A DNA stretch of 64,000 bases from Saprospiraceae bacterium (GCA_016718505.1 JADKDE010000003.1:496001-560000), one strand, 5' to 3'. Counted from the first letter of the stretch, positions 45,437 to 55,804 are shown. Numbers and translations are program-made. Notes: generated from the sequence alone by a model not told the origin.

Positions 45437-45945
45437 AATAATTAAATTTTAATAGGTTAATGAATAGATTCCAAAGCTACTTATTTTTATTCATTCTTCA
45501 AAATATTTAACATATATAATTAGCTTACATATATACTATATTGTGCATGCGAGACGAGTTGCGTTATTTGAATATCAAAAGATATATGCCGATAGAATTG
45601 AAAAAATTGGGTCAATACATTATTGACTAGAAAGTTAGCCAAAAATATTATTTTTATATACTTATTCCTTCTATGCATAAGTGGTTCATTTATCGGCAGG
45701 TTTTTCCTATTCAAACAACCATATTAGATATTTTTAATATATATGTTACATATTAAGCGAATATTATATGTATTATGAACGAATTAATGTGGATTTTTTG
45801 GCACGGATTTTGAATAAGAACTATTTATCATTCCATTCCGGTATTTCATTCACTTCAGAAAGTTCGTGGAAATATGGTTTGTTCTTAATACAATAAACAA
45901 TCAAGAAAGAGGGGTCATCGAAGGGTGGCCCTTTTTATTTTAGCT
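45437..45945. other. Intergenic region, no gene seen
   Basis: AT-rich spacer upstream of the metalloprotease gene and downstream of lgt. It should contain the protease promoter. An imperfect hairpin GGGTCA/TGGCCC with a T run at about 45910-45935 may be a terminator. No convincing ORF or RNA gene. Confidence 0.5.
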
Positions 45946-47094
45946 TCAAGCTAGTTTCTTTTTGTTGCCAAAATAAGTATAGATAGCCAACGAAAGCCCG
46001 AGAATAAATATTATTACAGAAATCAACTCTGCTTGGGTAAATTCCATACCGAATCCTTGTATTTTATCATTTACACGAATTTTTTCAATAAAAAACCGTT
46101 CAACAGAAATCAGCATCATATAGATATAAAACAACATTCCTGGGATGCTTATTTTTTTTCTCAAATTCCACAAAATCAAAAATATGATGGCCGACAAGAT
46201 TACTTCGTATAGAGGTGTAGGATATACCGCTTCTGCCAACTGACTGCAATGCGCCCAAATGCATCCTTCGATAGACACTCCTTCGTCTATGACATTGTGC
46301 GGAAAATTAGTTGACCATAACCAGTCCGGCACCCAAGACAAGCTACTTGGTTTTGCGGCCGCCACAATCCCCCAATCACCATCACCTGAAAGTTGGCAGC
46401 CAATCCTCCCGACCCCATAACCCACTACGAGCGCTGGTGCAACCGCATCCATCATGTGGACAGGCTTGAGACCAATAGATTTTACATAAAAATTTACCCC
46501 GAAAAATGCTATGATCAAGCCGCCATATATCGCTAATCCACTTCCTGAAAAAAAGGATCCTATCGGATCGTTCATAAAATGCTTCAAGGTATCCGCGCTT
46601 TCAAAAATCGCAAAAATCTTAGCCCCCAAGATACCAAACAACGCCGCTGCCATGGTGATGTCTGTAACCTTTAGTGTTGGATTTACGTAAGTTACAGTAT
46701 CTTTTTTTTCTGATTTCTTTTCCCTAAAATATTGCCATACTACCAAGACCCCTGCCAATATCAATCCTGCCGCCCAATACCCTTTTTTAGACAATAGAAA
46801 ATCACCCATATGACCCGATACCTCATCGAAGTTGAGGGCTGCATAAAGAGCCTTGCTGCTGATCAACATGAGCAGGACACTGTTGATAAAATCATCGAGA
46901 TATCCACTAGAGGAGTGCTTCAATTTATCTATCACACCCTCTTGATACTTTCGACTTAACTCCAATTTTAAAAAATAAGCAGAACATAAAAACGCTAGGG
47001 CCAGAAACAATCCGAACGTCTGGACAACTGAAAACATATTGTCAGGAGCAGTTCCCAAAAGGGCGTGCATGATATAAGAAAGATCTGGAAACAT
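45946..47094 (-). CDS. lgt: Prolipoprotein diacylglyceryl transferase
   Basis: A 382-residue polytopic protein. The Lgt signature GYGVGRIGCQLSGDGDWG is present, with FxxGSGLAIYGGL ahead of it and a C-terminal SVERFFIEKIRVN. It is longer than E. coli Lgt because of two extra N-terminal helices and a KSEKKD linker, as in other Bacteroidota. It attaches diacylglycerol to lipobox Cys, needed for the several lipoproteins encoded here. Confidence 0.92.
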   Translation of the reverse strand: MFPDLSYIMHALLGTAPDNMFSVVQTFGLFLALAFLCSAYFLKLELSRKYQEGVIDKLKHSSSGYLDDFINSVLLMLISSKALYAALNFDEVSGHMGDFLLSKKGYWAAGLILAGVLVVWQYFREKKSEKKDTVTYVNPTLKVTDITMAAALFGILGAKIFAIFESADTLKHFMNDPIGSFFSGSGLAIYGGLIIAFFGVNFYVKSIGLKPVHMMDAVAPALVVGYGVGRIGCQLSGDGDWGIVAAAKPSSLSWVPDWLWSTNFPHNVIDEGVSIEGCIWAHCSQLAEAVYPTPLYEVILSAIIFLILWNLRKKISIPGMLFYIYMMLISVERFFIEKIRVNDKIQGFGMEFTQAELISVIIFILGLSLAIYTYFGNKKKLA

Positions 47095-47123
47095 AGTTTT
47101 ATTCTTCTTTTATTCTTTTTTTT

Positions 47124-48116
47124 TTAACTAAAATCAATCTCGGTATTATCACCGATTTGTAAGGATTGCTTTACGCCAATCACGTCGCTATCCGATCCAA
47201 TAATACTTTCGTGCAGTATAATGTCTTCAAGATATGTCTGATTGCCAATGATGCTATTTCTTATGATGACATTTTTTAATTCTGAATGATCCCCTATTGT
47301 CACATGCGGGCCGATGATGGCATTGGATATTTTACATTCCTCCCCTATATTGACTGGCTCCAATATGATTGTATTAGGAAATGAATGGGAAAGGCTGATA
47401 TTCTTTCGTTTTTCGAGCAGCATGGCGTTAGTCTCAAGCAGGATCTCTTTTTTACCACAGTCATACCAATTGTCCACTTCTATGGCTTTGATTACCAGTC
47501 CTTTTTTGATCATTTCTTTCAATCCATCCGTCAGCATGAATTCACCATGAGTCTTTATATTGGCATGGATTAAATTATCCAAAGCTTCGATAAGTTCACC
47601 AGCTTTTCTAATCTTATACATACCCACCATGGCTTGATTTGACTTTGGAATATTGGGCTTTTCGACCATGTGGAGTATATTATTATGGGCATCCAATTCT
47701 ACCACTCCGAATTCTCTGGGATCATTAATCCGCTTGATCCCTAAACATGACTCCTTTTCATCGATGAATAGTTGCATATCTACATCGACGATGGTGTCAC
47801 CGAATACGATCATGACGGGTTCATCCATGACAAGAAGGTCTCTCGCTAACCAGATAGCATGTCCAGAACCATCTCGGTGATTTTGAACGACAAATTGCTT
47901 ATTGAGCAGTGGGTATTCTTGCTCGAGGTATCCTTGTATTTTTTCACCCAAATATCCTAGGATAAAGACGAAATCCTGAATACCACTGGCTATGAGTTGA
48001 TCTATAATAAACGATATAATCGGTTTGCCAGCGACGGGTATTAATGGCTTAGGCTGAGTATAAGTCAGAGGTCTTAATTTGGCACCAGCACCTGCAACAG
48101 GAATGATTGCTTTCAT
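47124..48116 (-). CDS. Sugar-1-phosphate nucleotidyltransferase, long RmlA/GlmU-like form
   Basis: A 330-residue protein: N-terminal Rossmann-like domain with IIPVAGAGAKLRPLTYTQPKPLIPVAGKP, FGDTIVD and a C-terminal left-handed beta-helix with hexapeptide-like repeats (ISNAIIGPHVTIGDHSELKNVIIRNSIIGN). The order is that of long glucose- or mannose-1-phosphate nucleotidyltransferases. Sugar and nucleotide not determined. Follows tRNA-Arg on the same strand. Confidence 0.85.
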   Translation of the reverse strand: MKAIIPVAGAGAKLRPLTYTQPKPLIPVAGKPIISFIIDQLIASGIQDFVFILGYLGEKIQGYLEQEYPLLNKQFVVQNHRDGSGHAIWLARDLLVMDEPVMIVFGDTIVDVDMQLFIDEKESCLGIKRINDPREFGVVELDAHNNILHMVEKPNIPKSNQAMVGMYKIRKAGELIEALDNLIHANIKTHGEFMLTDGLKEMIKKGLVIKAIEVDNWYDCGKKEILLETNAMLLEKRKNISLSHSFPNTIILEPVNIGEECKISNAIIGPHVTIGDHSELKNVIIRNSIIGNQTYLEDIILHESIIGSDSDVIGVKQSLQIGDNTEIDFS

Positions 48117-48203
48117 TAGATTTATCTGTTTTTGTTGTCCATTCCATTGCTAAATCAAAGCTTTATAAATGCCCCTTGAATTCAATGGAAAAACAATAAT
48201 AAT

Positions 48204-48280
48204 TGGTGACCTCGGAAGGATTCGAACCCTCAACCCTCAGAGCCGAAATCTGATATTCTATCCAGTTGAACTACGAGGCC
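48204..48280 (-). tRNA. tRNA-Arg (UCG anticodon)
   Basis: A 74-nt cloverleaf plus encoded CCA (48204-48206). Acceptor GGCCTCG/CGAGGTC (one wobble), anticodon stem TCAGA/TCTGA around loop TTTCGGC (anticodon TCG), T arm GAGGG-TTCGAAT-CCTTC. In contrast, the tRNA-Leu above lacks encoded CCA. Confidence 0.92.
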
Positions 48281-48399
48281 AATAAAATTGATGGGCGAAA
48301 TTAACCTTTTAGATTCAAAATTGAAACATTAATGCAAAAAAACCATTTAATTTTAAGAACTTTTCACAAAAGAAATAGATTATTTAGCACCACACTTTC

Positions 48400-50199
48400 A
48401 TGTCCGAACAAAAAAGAACTGAGAATAACGCTCCGACCCCTCCTACAAAAATTACACTCGAAAAACTGAAATCCAGTCTTGGATTATTTGTGTATATCAA
48501 GCCATATATTTGGCATTTTATAGGGGGATTAATACTACTTTCTGCGTCTAGTATTATTTTTATGATTTTCCCAAAGGCAGCTGGGGAGATGGCCAATACA
48601 GCCAATGGAAAAGCCAACTGGCATTTTTCGGTACAAGAATATGGTTTGATATTTTTGGTCATCCTCATCATCCAAGGGGTGATATCCTATTTTCGCACGG
48701 TACTATTTGCGGTTGTTTCAGAGCGAGGCTTGGCAAATCTTAGACAAAATCTATACGATAAAATCCTCTGTTCGCCAATGGCGATTTTCGAAACGCGACG
48801 TGTAGGAGAGCTTAGCAGTAGGATTACGGCTGACGTTGGGACATTGCACGAAGCCTTTACCATCACTTTGGCGGAATTTATACGACAGATCGTGATATTG
48901 ATCGCTGGTGTTATTATTTTATTTTGGACAACTCCAAAATTGTCCTTCATCATGCTCGTCACATTTCCTTTGATCGTGGTATTTGCCATGTTTTTCGGAA
49001 AATACGTTAAAAAATTATCAAAAAATAGGCAAGATATACTGGCCGAAAGCAATATCATCGTTGATGAATCCCTTCAATCATTTCATACGGTGAAAGCTTT
49101 TAATAATGAAAAATTTGAATCCAATAGATATAAGAAAACGCTACAAAATCTAGTGAAAATATCTTTAAAACTAGCAAATGTCAAGGGGATATTTTTTACT
49201 TTCATCATCACCATTTTGTTTGGAGGTATCTTTTTCATCCTATGGCAGGGTGCAATACTCGTCGAACGTGGGGAGATGCAAGTTGGGGATCTGTTTTCTT
49301 TCATTATATATACGGGTCTGATCGGAGGAGCTATTGCGACTATTGGCAATCTTTACACCTCATTAAGTGGGGCTATCGGAGCGACCGAACGTATCCAGGA
49401 GATACTAGCAGAGCCTTCAGAAATAGAACTAAACACCAAAGGTGAGGAACCGAAAACACGGGCTAAGGGAAATATTAGATTTGAAAACGTACAATTTAAT
49501 TATCCCGCCAGACCAGAATTGGAAGTACTGAAAGGGATTAATTTTACGGTATCTCAAGGCGAAAAAATTGCCATCGTCGGTCCAAGTGGTGCTGGAAAGT
49601 CCACCATTGTACAATTATTGATGAGATTTTATATTCCGAATCACGGTACGATATATTTGGATGAAAAACCTATCTCACAAATTCCCATTAGTTCCTTTAG
49701 AAAAAACTTCGCCATCGTCCCTCAGGAAGTGATTCTTTTTGGTGGTACGATCAAAGAAAATATCCTTTATGGAAACCCAGATGCTTCAGATGAGGATATC
49801 AAAAAAGCTGCAATACAAGCGAATGCTTGGCAATTCATACAGAGTTTTCCAGAGGGGTTGGAGACTATCGTCGGAGAGCGAGGTATAAAACTCTCAGGAG
49901 GTCAAAGGCAGAGAATTGCCATTGCTAGAGCCATATTGAGAGATCCCGCCATCCTTTTGCTAGACGAAGCGACTTCTTCTTTGGATGCCGAGTCAGAAAA
50001 ATTGGTTCAGGAAGCTCTAGACGGATTGATGAAAAATAGGACATCCATCATCATAGCACATCGATTGGCGACCATCAAGGAGGTTGATAGAATTTTAGTT
50101 TTAAATCATGGTTTATTGGAAGAATCTGGCACCCATGAGGAATTAATGACGAATACCGAAGGCCTTTATCACCACCTTGCCAACTTACAGTTTGATTAG
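48400..50199 (+). CDS. MsbA-like ABC exporter (fused permease and ATPase)
   Basis: A 599-residue half-transporter: six membrane helices (about 30-320) and an ATPase domain with Walker A GPSGAGKST, signature LSGGQRQRIAIARAIL, Walker B ILLLDEATSSLD and switch His AHRL. Homodimer expected. The similarity to lipid A/multidrug exporters is general; substrate not known. Its stop overlaps that of the convergent GHMP kinase gene by 4 nt. Confidence 0.92.
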   Translation: MSEQKRTENNAPTPPTKITLEKLKSSLGLFVYIKPYIWHFIGGLILLSASSIIFMIFPKAAGEMANTANGKANWHFSVQEYGLIFLVILIIQGVISYFRTVLFAVVSERGLANLRQNLYDKILCSPMAIFETRRVGELSSRITADVGTLHEAFTITLAEFIRQIVILIAGVIILFWTTPKLSFIMLVTFPLIVVFAMFFGKYVKKLSKNRQDILAESNIIVDESLQSFHTVKAFNNEKFESNRYKKTLQNLVKISLKLANVKGIFFTFIITILFGGIFFILWQGAILVERGEMQVGDLFSFIIYTGLIGGAIATIGNLYTSLSGAIGATERIQEILAEPSEIELNTKGEEPKTRAKGNIRFENVQFNYPARPELEVLKGINFTVSQGEKIAIVGPSGAGKSTIVQLLMRFYIPNHGTIYLDEKPISQIPISSFRKNFAIVPQEVILFGGTIKENILYGNPDASDEDIKKAAIQANAWQFIQSFPEGLETIVGERGIKLSGGQRQRIAIARAILRDPAILLLDEATSSLDAESEKLVQEALDGLMKNRTSIIIAHRLATIKEVDRILVLNHGLLEESGTHEELMTNTEGLYHHLANLQFD

Positions 50200-51044
50200 T
50201 CCAGCCATTGCATGATATAACCTCCCCCGCCAGCGCCATTGATCTTGTAAAAGTCTTTGCCTTCAGCTAGCTGTTTCTTCCAATTAGACAGAAAATCCGT
50301 AGGTATCATTTCTTGCATATACGACAATTGCCAGGTTGAAAGTTCGTACATCGTCGCTTTCACTTTGTCTTGATGTTGACCTAAAATATTGGCAATCAAT
50401 TCATTATTGATAACTAATAAATTTTCAAATGCCATTTTAAATTCTTGGTTTTCCATTTTATTCTTAAAAATACCAACAAAATGCGCTGTCGATCGCGCCA
50501 CTTTGGTATCCACTAGGCCAAATTTATGTTCAACTTTTTCTACGGTCTCGATGCTTTTGTCTGACTTGTCTTTGAGCAAAATGGGCTGGTTGACAAACGA
50601 AACCAACGGATCCAATCCAGAGGAAGGCTTATGAAAAAAATCTTCCATGCGGCCCAACAGGAATTTTAGTTTCGCCAGATAATCGCTTTCAAGTTCAGAG
50701 ATTTTGATTCGTCCAAAGGCTTTAATCAGTGCCACACAAAATACCCCAGAACTACCTAGACCATAACCCAAGGGTATGTTGGTCGCCAAATTTAGTCCAT
50801 TATTGATATGTGTTTCTAGGGATTCAAAATCAAATTCTACCAAGCTTTGCCAAGCGGGTGCCTCCTTTTTTAAATAGCCAAGATACTCTCGCAGCAATGG
50901 GTTTAAATCGGGGCTAAGGTCTTGATCCAAAGTTAGGTGACCCGATCTAGAGACATAAGGCTCTGCCAATGCTTTACCGCCATACAAGACAGAGTACTCA
51001 CCAGCTAACAACAATTTGGATGGTATGCGCTCAAACATTATCAT
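50196..51044 (-). CDS. GHMP kinase, probable mevalonate kinase
   Basis: 282 residues. N-terminal SKLLLAGEYSVLYGGKALA (substrate-binding strand), ATP-binding GYGLGSSGVFCVAL and C-terminal NGAGGGGYIM motifs of the GHMP family, with SSGLDPLVSF as in mevalonate kinases. It would phosphorylate mevalonate; other GHMP kinases are possible. The start overlaps the tcdA stop by ATGA, implying coupling. Confidence 0.75.
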   Translation of the reverse strand: MIMFERIPSKLLLAGEYSVLYGGKALAEPYVSRSGHLTLDQDLSPDLNPLLREYLGYLKKEAPAWQSLVEFDFESLETHINNGLNLATNIPLGYGLGSSGVFCVALIKAFGRIKISELESDYLAKLKFLLGRMEDFFHKPSSGLDPLVSFVNQPILLKDKSDKSIETVEKVEHKFGLVDTKVARSTAHFVGIFKNKMENQEFKMAFENLLVINNELIANILGQHQDKVKATMYELSTWQLSYMQEMIPTDFLSNWKKQLAEGKDFYKINGAGGGGYIMQWLD

Positions 51045-51772
51045 GATTTGTACGCCAAATCTCTAATCACTACCGAAGCCATCGTGCATCCAAATACTGC
51101 TGGCATATAGGAGATGGTTCCGATGATTGACTTTTTGCGCATCTCTTCAGGTGTAGGAATTACTTTTGTGTCATCGATGAACTCAGGTGAAAACACACAT
51201 TTCACACCTTTTTTGACGCCCAATTTACCCAATCGCTTTCTTACGTATTTAGCCAAATTGCAATTGATCGTCTTTGATAAATCCGCTATCTTTACCTTGC
51301 ATGGATCTATCCTTCCTCCAGCACCCATGCTGGATACGATGGGAATTTTGCGCTGCAGACAGGCTAGGATAAAATAAACTTTTGGCGATAGCGTATCGAT
51401 GCAGTCCACCGCATAATCGTATTTTTGCGCATCCAACACCGAGTAATTATCCTCTCCAGTCAAGTAAATGGAATGCATCGTAAGATCTAGTTTCGGATTT
51501 ATATCCAAAAGTCGATTTTTCATGGCTTCTGTCTTCAATACACCGTCTGTACTGATCAGGGCTGGAATTTGTCTATTTCGATTGGTTTCTTCCACCGCAT
51601 CCCCATCGATGATCGTCAATTTACTGATACCCGCTCTTACCATCATCTCAGCACAAATGCCGCCTACGCCGCCCAAGCCAACGATGATTACATTGGCATT
51701 GATTAGATTTAGTAAATGTTCATCCCCCATCAATAATTGGCTACGTCCCATCCAAGGGCTTATTTCATTCAT
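51041..51772 (-). CDS. tcdA: tRNA threonylcarbamoyladenosine dehydratase
   Basis: A 243-residue E1/ThiF-like enzyme: VIIVGLGGVGGICAEMMVRAGISKLTIIDGD (ATP site), TNRNRQ and CIDTLSPKVYF. TcdA cyclises t6A37 to ct6A. It complements TsaB of the t6A pathway encoded at 31.7 kb. Overlaps tatD-like gene at its start by 8 nt. Confidence 0.9.
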   Translation of the reverse strand: MNEISPWMGRSQLLMGDEHLLNLINANVIIVGLGGVGGICAEMMVRAGISKLTIIDGDAVEETNRNRQIPALISTDGVLKTEAMKNRLLDINPKLDLTMHSIYLTGEDNYSVLDAQKYDYAVDCIDTLSPKVYFILACLQRKIPIVSSMGAGGRIDPCKVKIADLSKTINCNLAKYVRKRLGKLGVKKGVKCVFSPEFIDDTKVIPTPEEMRKKSIIGTISYMPAVFGCTMASVVIRDLAYKS

Positions 51773-52430
51773 ATTTTCTAAGCTTATTAAAATTATTCCA
51801 AATAATATTTTTCAATTCCATCGAATCCAGCTCCAAGACCATTGATATTCTTTGGTATATTTCTTCGATTGGTATTCCAGAATTGTCAGATTCGCAAAGT
51901 ACCATATCGAAGGGCAAAGTTCGCAATACTGCAGATATTTCTTCTTTACTGAGGAATATTTTTTTTCCTAAGGAAACCATCAATTTTCCCCTAAAGACTA
52001 ATAATTTTTCGACTAAATCCCCTTTAGGATAAAATCCATGCCAAATGATAGGAAAGTTTGCTTTCCGAATCCAAGGAATTATATCATATTCCGCTCCCAC
52101 AAGGTGCAAAAGGATGGGCTTCTGGTATTTTTTATTTATTTCCCAAACACCTTCAAGATACTTTAACTGATTTTGAAAATTGCCCCTCTTACGATCCAAA
52201 CCTATCTCCCCGATTTGATATACTGGATCCAATCCTATCGTATTTTCAAGGTATTTCAAGGCATTTTCTAGTAAAAAATCATCCCCAATATGCCATGGAT
52301 GTGTCCCCACAGAAATGGGATATCCCAAGTTCAACAAACTGTCATTAGACAAAAAATCATATGCATTTCTAACAAAAATAGTCCCAGAATGGGCTACTTT
52401 CTTATGCGTATGGATATCGATGTACAACAT
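51765..52430 (-). CDS. TatD-family metal-dependent hydrolase
   Basis: A 221-residue amidohydrolase-fold protein: metal ligands in DIHTH, TGTHPWH-type VGTHPWHIGD, GEIGLDRK and ILLHLVGA with CESDN near the C-terminus. Short relative to TatD (about 260), as common in Bacteroidota. Family members act as DNases or D-Tyr-tRNA related hydrolases. Overlaps tcdA by 8 nt; the three minus-strand genes from 52.4 to 50.2 kb form an operon. Confidence 0.85.
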   Translation of the reverse strand: MLYIDIHTHKKVAHSGTIFVRNAYDFLSNDSLLNLGYPISVGTHPWHIGDDFLLENALKYLENTIGLDPVYQIGEIGLDRKRGNFQNQLKYLEGVWEINKKYQKPILLHLVGAEYDIIPWIRKANFPIIWHGFYPKGDLVEKLLVFRGKLMVSLGKKIFLSKEEISAVLRTLPFDMVLCESDNSGIPIEEIYQRISMVLELDSMELKNIIWNNFNKLRKYE

Positions 52431-52489
52431 TTCTTACTAGTAATCTCAATGCAATTAATGGAAAAAAACTGAAATGACGTAGAAAAAAG

Positions 52490-52497
52490 TATCTTTG
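52490..52497 (+). promoter_or_regulatory. -7 element for the yicC-gmk-apaG operon
   Basis: TATCTTTG, 19 nt before the start of the YicC-family gene. Confidence 0.5.
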
Positions 52498-52516
52498 TGC
52501 GAAATTTTATAGCGAT

Positions 52517-53392
52517 ATGTTACTTTCAATGACAGGATACGGAAGAGCTTTTAAACAAGCTGGAGAAAAAGAATTCTCTGTCGAAATCAAATCTTTGAAC
52601 AGTAAAGAAAAGGATATCAGACTAAAATACCCTGCTAATTACAAGGAAAAAGACATTGAAATAAGGAATATTATCTCTGAAATTGCCGATCGAGGAAAAA
52701 TAGATCTCTTGCTGAGTGTAAAGACCAATGGAGCGGAGGACAGCATGTATTTGGATCGCCCACTTTTCAAAAAATATTATAAAGAACTTGCGTCACTTTG
52801 TGAAGAATTAGACATCGAAAAACAAAATCTGATGCAGGCCATCGTGAGAATGCCCAACGTGGTCACAGCCAATGATGGTACCGTGGATGATGCAGAATGG
52901 ACGCTCGTAAAAGCCACAATTCAAGAAGCTTTGGATGCTCTGAGCAAATATAGATCTGATGAGGGTGCATCCCTGTATTCAGAATTCAAAAAAAGAACCG
53001 AAATTATACTTGAACTTTTGGGCAGTGTGGATGGCTTTGAGGCAGAGCGTATTGCCAGAATGAGAGAAAAGCTTTTCACCTTATTGGACGATAACCTCCC
53101 TTCGGATAAAATCGACAAAAACAGATTCGAACAAGAACTTATTTTCTATATTGAAAAATTTGATATCACAGAAGAAAAACTGAGACTCAAACTTAATTGC
53201 AACTATTTTTTGGATGAATTATGCAGCACCGAAAAAGTAAAAGGTCGTAAATTGAATTTTATCTGCCAAGAAATCGGTCGAGAGATCAATACCCTTGGTA
53301 GCAAAGCCAATCATCACGACTTGCAGAAAATAGTAGTCCAAATGAAGGATGAATTAGAGAAAATAAAAGAACAATTGGCCAATGTCGTCTAA
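52517..53392 (+). CDS. YicC-family endoribonuclease
   Basis: A 291-residue protein starting MLLSMTGYGRAFKQAGEKEF and ending NTLGSKANHHDLQKIVVQMKDELEKIKEQLANV, both diagnostic of YicC/YloC. The family has RNA-cleaving activity. It overlaps gmk by 11 nt, the same gene order seen in many bacteria. Confidence 0.92.
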   Translation: MLLSMTGYGRAFKQAGEKEFSVEIKSLNSKEKDIRLKYPANYKEKDIEIRNIISEIADRGKIDLLLSVKTNGAEDSMYLDRPLFKKYYKELASLCEELDIEKQNLMQAIVRMPNVVTANDGTVDDAEWTLVKATIQEALDALSKYRSDEGASLYSEFKKRTEIILELLGSVDGFEAERIARMREKLFTLLDDNLPSDKIDKNRFEQELIFYIEKFDITEEKLRLKLNCNYFLDELCSTEKVKGRKLNFICQEIGREINTLGSKANHHDLQKIVVQMKDELEKIKEQLANVV

Positions 53393-53972
53393 CACGTCCT
53401 TCGAACCTAAAATGATCGTATTTACCGCACCCAGTGGCTCTGGTAAGACCACTATTGTGCATCATCTATTGGGCAAATTCAAGGATTTAGCCTTTTCCGT
53501 TTCTGCTACTAGTAGAAATCCTCGGCCACACGAACAGGAAGGAGTCGATTACTATTTTGTTTCCAAAGATGAATTCAAAAAACTGATCAAAAAACAAGCA
53601 TTCGCCGAGTGGGAACAAGTGTATGAAGACCAATTTTATGGAACATTAAAATCCGAAATCACCAGGATTTGGAACCTTGGCAAACACGTCGTTTTTGACA
53701 TCGATGTCAAAGGGGCATTGGCCATAAAAAACTTGTATAAAGATCAATGCACTACATTTTTTATTAAAACTCCAACGCTTCAGGATTTGATTTTTCGTCT
53801 AAAAAAAAGAAATACAGAAAATCCCCACAGCCTCATGAATAGGATCGAGAAAGCCAGTAAAGAACTCCAATTTGAACCTTATTTTGACCATGTCATCATC
53901 AACAATGTTCTGGACGAAGCCCTAATAGATGCCGAAAACACGCTGAAGTCCCAAATTCCTAATCTGAAATAG
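53382..53972 (+). CDS. gmk: Guanylate kinase
   Basis: 196 residues. P-loop APSGSGKTT, SATSRNPRPHEQEGVDYYF (GMP binding), VVFDIDVKGA and the lid region FRLKKRNTENPHSL. Converts GMP to GDP. Second gene of the operon. Confidence 0.95.
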   Translation: MSSNTSFEPKMIVFTAPSGSGKTTIVHHLLGKFKDLAFSVSATSRNPRPHEQEGVDYYFVSKDEFKKLIKKQAFAEWEQVYEDQFYGTLKSEITRIWNLGKHVVFDIDVKGALAIKNLYKDQCTTFFIKTPTLQDLIFRLKKRNTENPHSLMNRIEKASKELQFEPYFDHVIINNVLDEALIDAENTLKSQIPNLK

Positions 53973-53975
53973 TCG

Positions 53976-54371
53976 ATGCCACAAAAAATCATCAAAATAA
54001 CCGATGGAATAAAAGTTACCGTCAACTGTAGCTACAACGAGGAGCATTCAGCACCACCTATGGATAAGTATCTATTTGTGTATGGCATTAAAATAGAAAA
54101 CCTATGCCCACTGAAAGTACAGCTTAAACGGAGACATTGGTTCATTTTTGATAGCATCGCAGGGCTGCACGAGGTAGATGGTGAGGGGGTAGTTGGCCAA
54201 CAACCAATATTGTATCCTGGACACCAATTTTACTACGAATCCTTTTGCCCATTGGGCTCCGAAATTGGCAATATGAGCGGCTATTTTACATTCATTTATT
54301 GTGACACAAATGAAGAATTTTCAGTAGATATACCCAAATTTGACTTGATTTTTCCCCAAAAATTAAATTAA
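53976..54371 (+). CDS. apaG: ApaG-domain protein
   Basis: A 131-residue single ApaG domain with an immunoglobulin-like fold: VNCSYNEEHS, VQLKRRHWFIFDSIAGLHEVDGEGVVGQQPILYPG and GSEIGNMSGYF. Linked to Co/Mg homeostasis or pyrophosphate binding in other bacteria; exact role unclear. 3 nt after gmk. Confidence 0.92.
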   Translation: MPQKIIKITDGIKVTVNCSYNEEHSAPPMDKYLFVYGIKIENLCPLKVQLKRRHWFIFDSIAGLHEVDGEGVVGQQPILYPGHQFYYESFCPLGSEIGNMSGYFTFIYCDTNEEFSVDIPKFDLIFPQKLN

Positions 54372-54461
54372 TCCTCAGCGAATTAGATTGAGTATATTAT
54401 TTTAACAAAATTTTTCATAATTTTAACCTCAATTTAATAGGTGCTTATATACATTCACAAA

Positions 54462-54469
54462 TACCTTTG
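54462..54469 (+). promoter_or_regulatory. -7 element for the secreted TPR protein gene
   Basis: TACCTTTG, 30 nt before the start codon. Confidence 0.5.
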
Positions 54470-54499
54470 TTTTAATAAAAAAATCAATTTTAACAAAAA

Positions 54500-55804
54500 A
54501 TGAAAAAAAATCTTGTCCTTAGTTTGTGTATTATTCTTAGTTCTATAAGTGTAATTTTCTCACAATCTCATGAAGAAACCTCTAAAAAAGCCATCAAAAA
54601 AGTATCAAAAATCATAGGTACTATCTCTCCTAAAGTTGGCGAAGGCGACGCTAAAATCAAAGAAGGAATCGACAATATTGAATGGGCCGTCCAACAAGAC
54701 GATGCAAAAGGTACATTTGAGCCTTGGTTTACTCGCGGTAAATTTTATGCTGATCTCGTAAATCGCAACCAAATAATGGAAAGTCTTAAATTCAAGGATC
54801 CTAATTACAACCCATCATGGGCCATTACCGCTCACGAATCTTACCGAAAAGCTTTTGACTTGGCTACCAAGCCTTATGAGAAAAAAGACGCCCTTAAAGG
54901 ATTGAAAGAAATGGTCTCTCACCAAGGAGGTATTGCTAGTGATGCTTTCAACAAAAAAGACTACAATCAAAGTTTCGATGTTTTCAAGAATATCATTGAT
55001 GTTCAAGAATTGTTGGTCGCTAATGGAGAACCCAAAAACTTTGAAAAAGAAGAAGACTACGAAGCCTATGTCATGTACACTGGAGTAGCTGGTGTTCAAG
55101 CCAACAGACCCAAAGAAGCGAAAGTCTATCTCGAAAAATTATACGCAAAAGGAAACGCAAAACCCGAAGTGTATGAAGGTCTTTATAATATAGCTTCAGG
55201 ATTGAATGACCCAAATGCCAAAAACTATTTGACCGAAGGTAGGGCAAAACACCCAGACAACAATGCCCTTCTTTTTGCCGAAATAAACCTCGCATTGAAA
55301 GAAAATAAACTGGACGAATTGGTTAGCAAATTAAAACTTGCCATCGAAAAAGAACCAAACAATATTTCCCTCTACACTACTACAGGATCTGTTTATGACA
55401 ATCTAGCTGCCAAAGAAATGGAAGCTGGCAATAAAGACAAAGCCAATGCATACAGTCTTGAAGGTAAAAAGTATTTTGAAGCTGCATTAGAAAAAGATCC
55501 TTCCAACTCTGACGCTACTTATGCCATAGGAGCCATGTATTACAATCAAGGTGCTGCCTTGACCAAAGATTTGGCCAAGTTAGATGCTGACTATTCTAAA
55601 ACAGGAATTCAAAAATATGAAGCCGTACAAAAAGAGATGTTGGCACTTTTCGACAAGGCGCTACCTTATTTCCAAAAAGCTGAATCGCTCAAGCCTTCTG
55701 ACAAAAACACTTTGATTGCTTTAAAGGAAATCTATGCTAAAAAGAATCAAGTCGAAAAATCCAACGAGTATAAACTAAAACTTGAAAAATTACCTAAGAA
55801 CTAA
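54500..55804 (+). CDS. Exported TPR protein
   Basis: A 434-residue protein with a signal peptide (LVLSLCIILSSISVIFSQ) and several TPR-type helical repeats, for example NISLYTTTGSVYDNLAAKEM and SDATYAIGAMYYNQGAALTK. Likely periplasmic. Ends at a strong terminator. Function unknown, but such TPR proteins are common in Bacteroidota envelopes. Confidence 0.85.
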   Translation: MKKNLVLSLCIILSSISVIFSQSHEETSKKAIKKVSKIIGTISPKVGEGDAKIKEGIDNIEWAVQQDDAKGTFEPWFTRGKFYADLVNRNQIMESLKFKDPNYNPSWAITAHESYRKAFDLATKPYEKKDALKGLKEMVSHQGGIASDAFNKKDYNQSFDVFKNIIDVQELLVANGEPKNFEKEEDYEAYVMYTGVAGVQANRPKEAKVYLEKLYAKGNAKPEVYEGLYNIASGLNDPNAKNYLTEGRAKHPDNNALLFAEINLALKENKLDELVSKLKLAIEKEPNNISLYTTTGSVYDNLAAKEMEAGNKDKANAYSLEGKKYFEAALEKDPSNSDATYAIGAMYYNQGAALTKDLAKLDADYSKTGIQKYEAVQKEMLALFDKALPYFQKAESLKPSDKNTLIALKEIYAKKNQVEKSNEYKLKLEKLPKN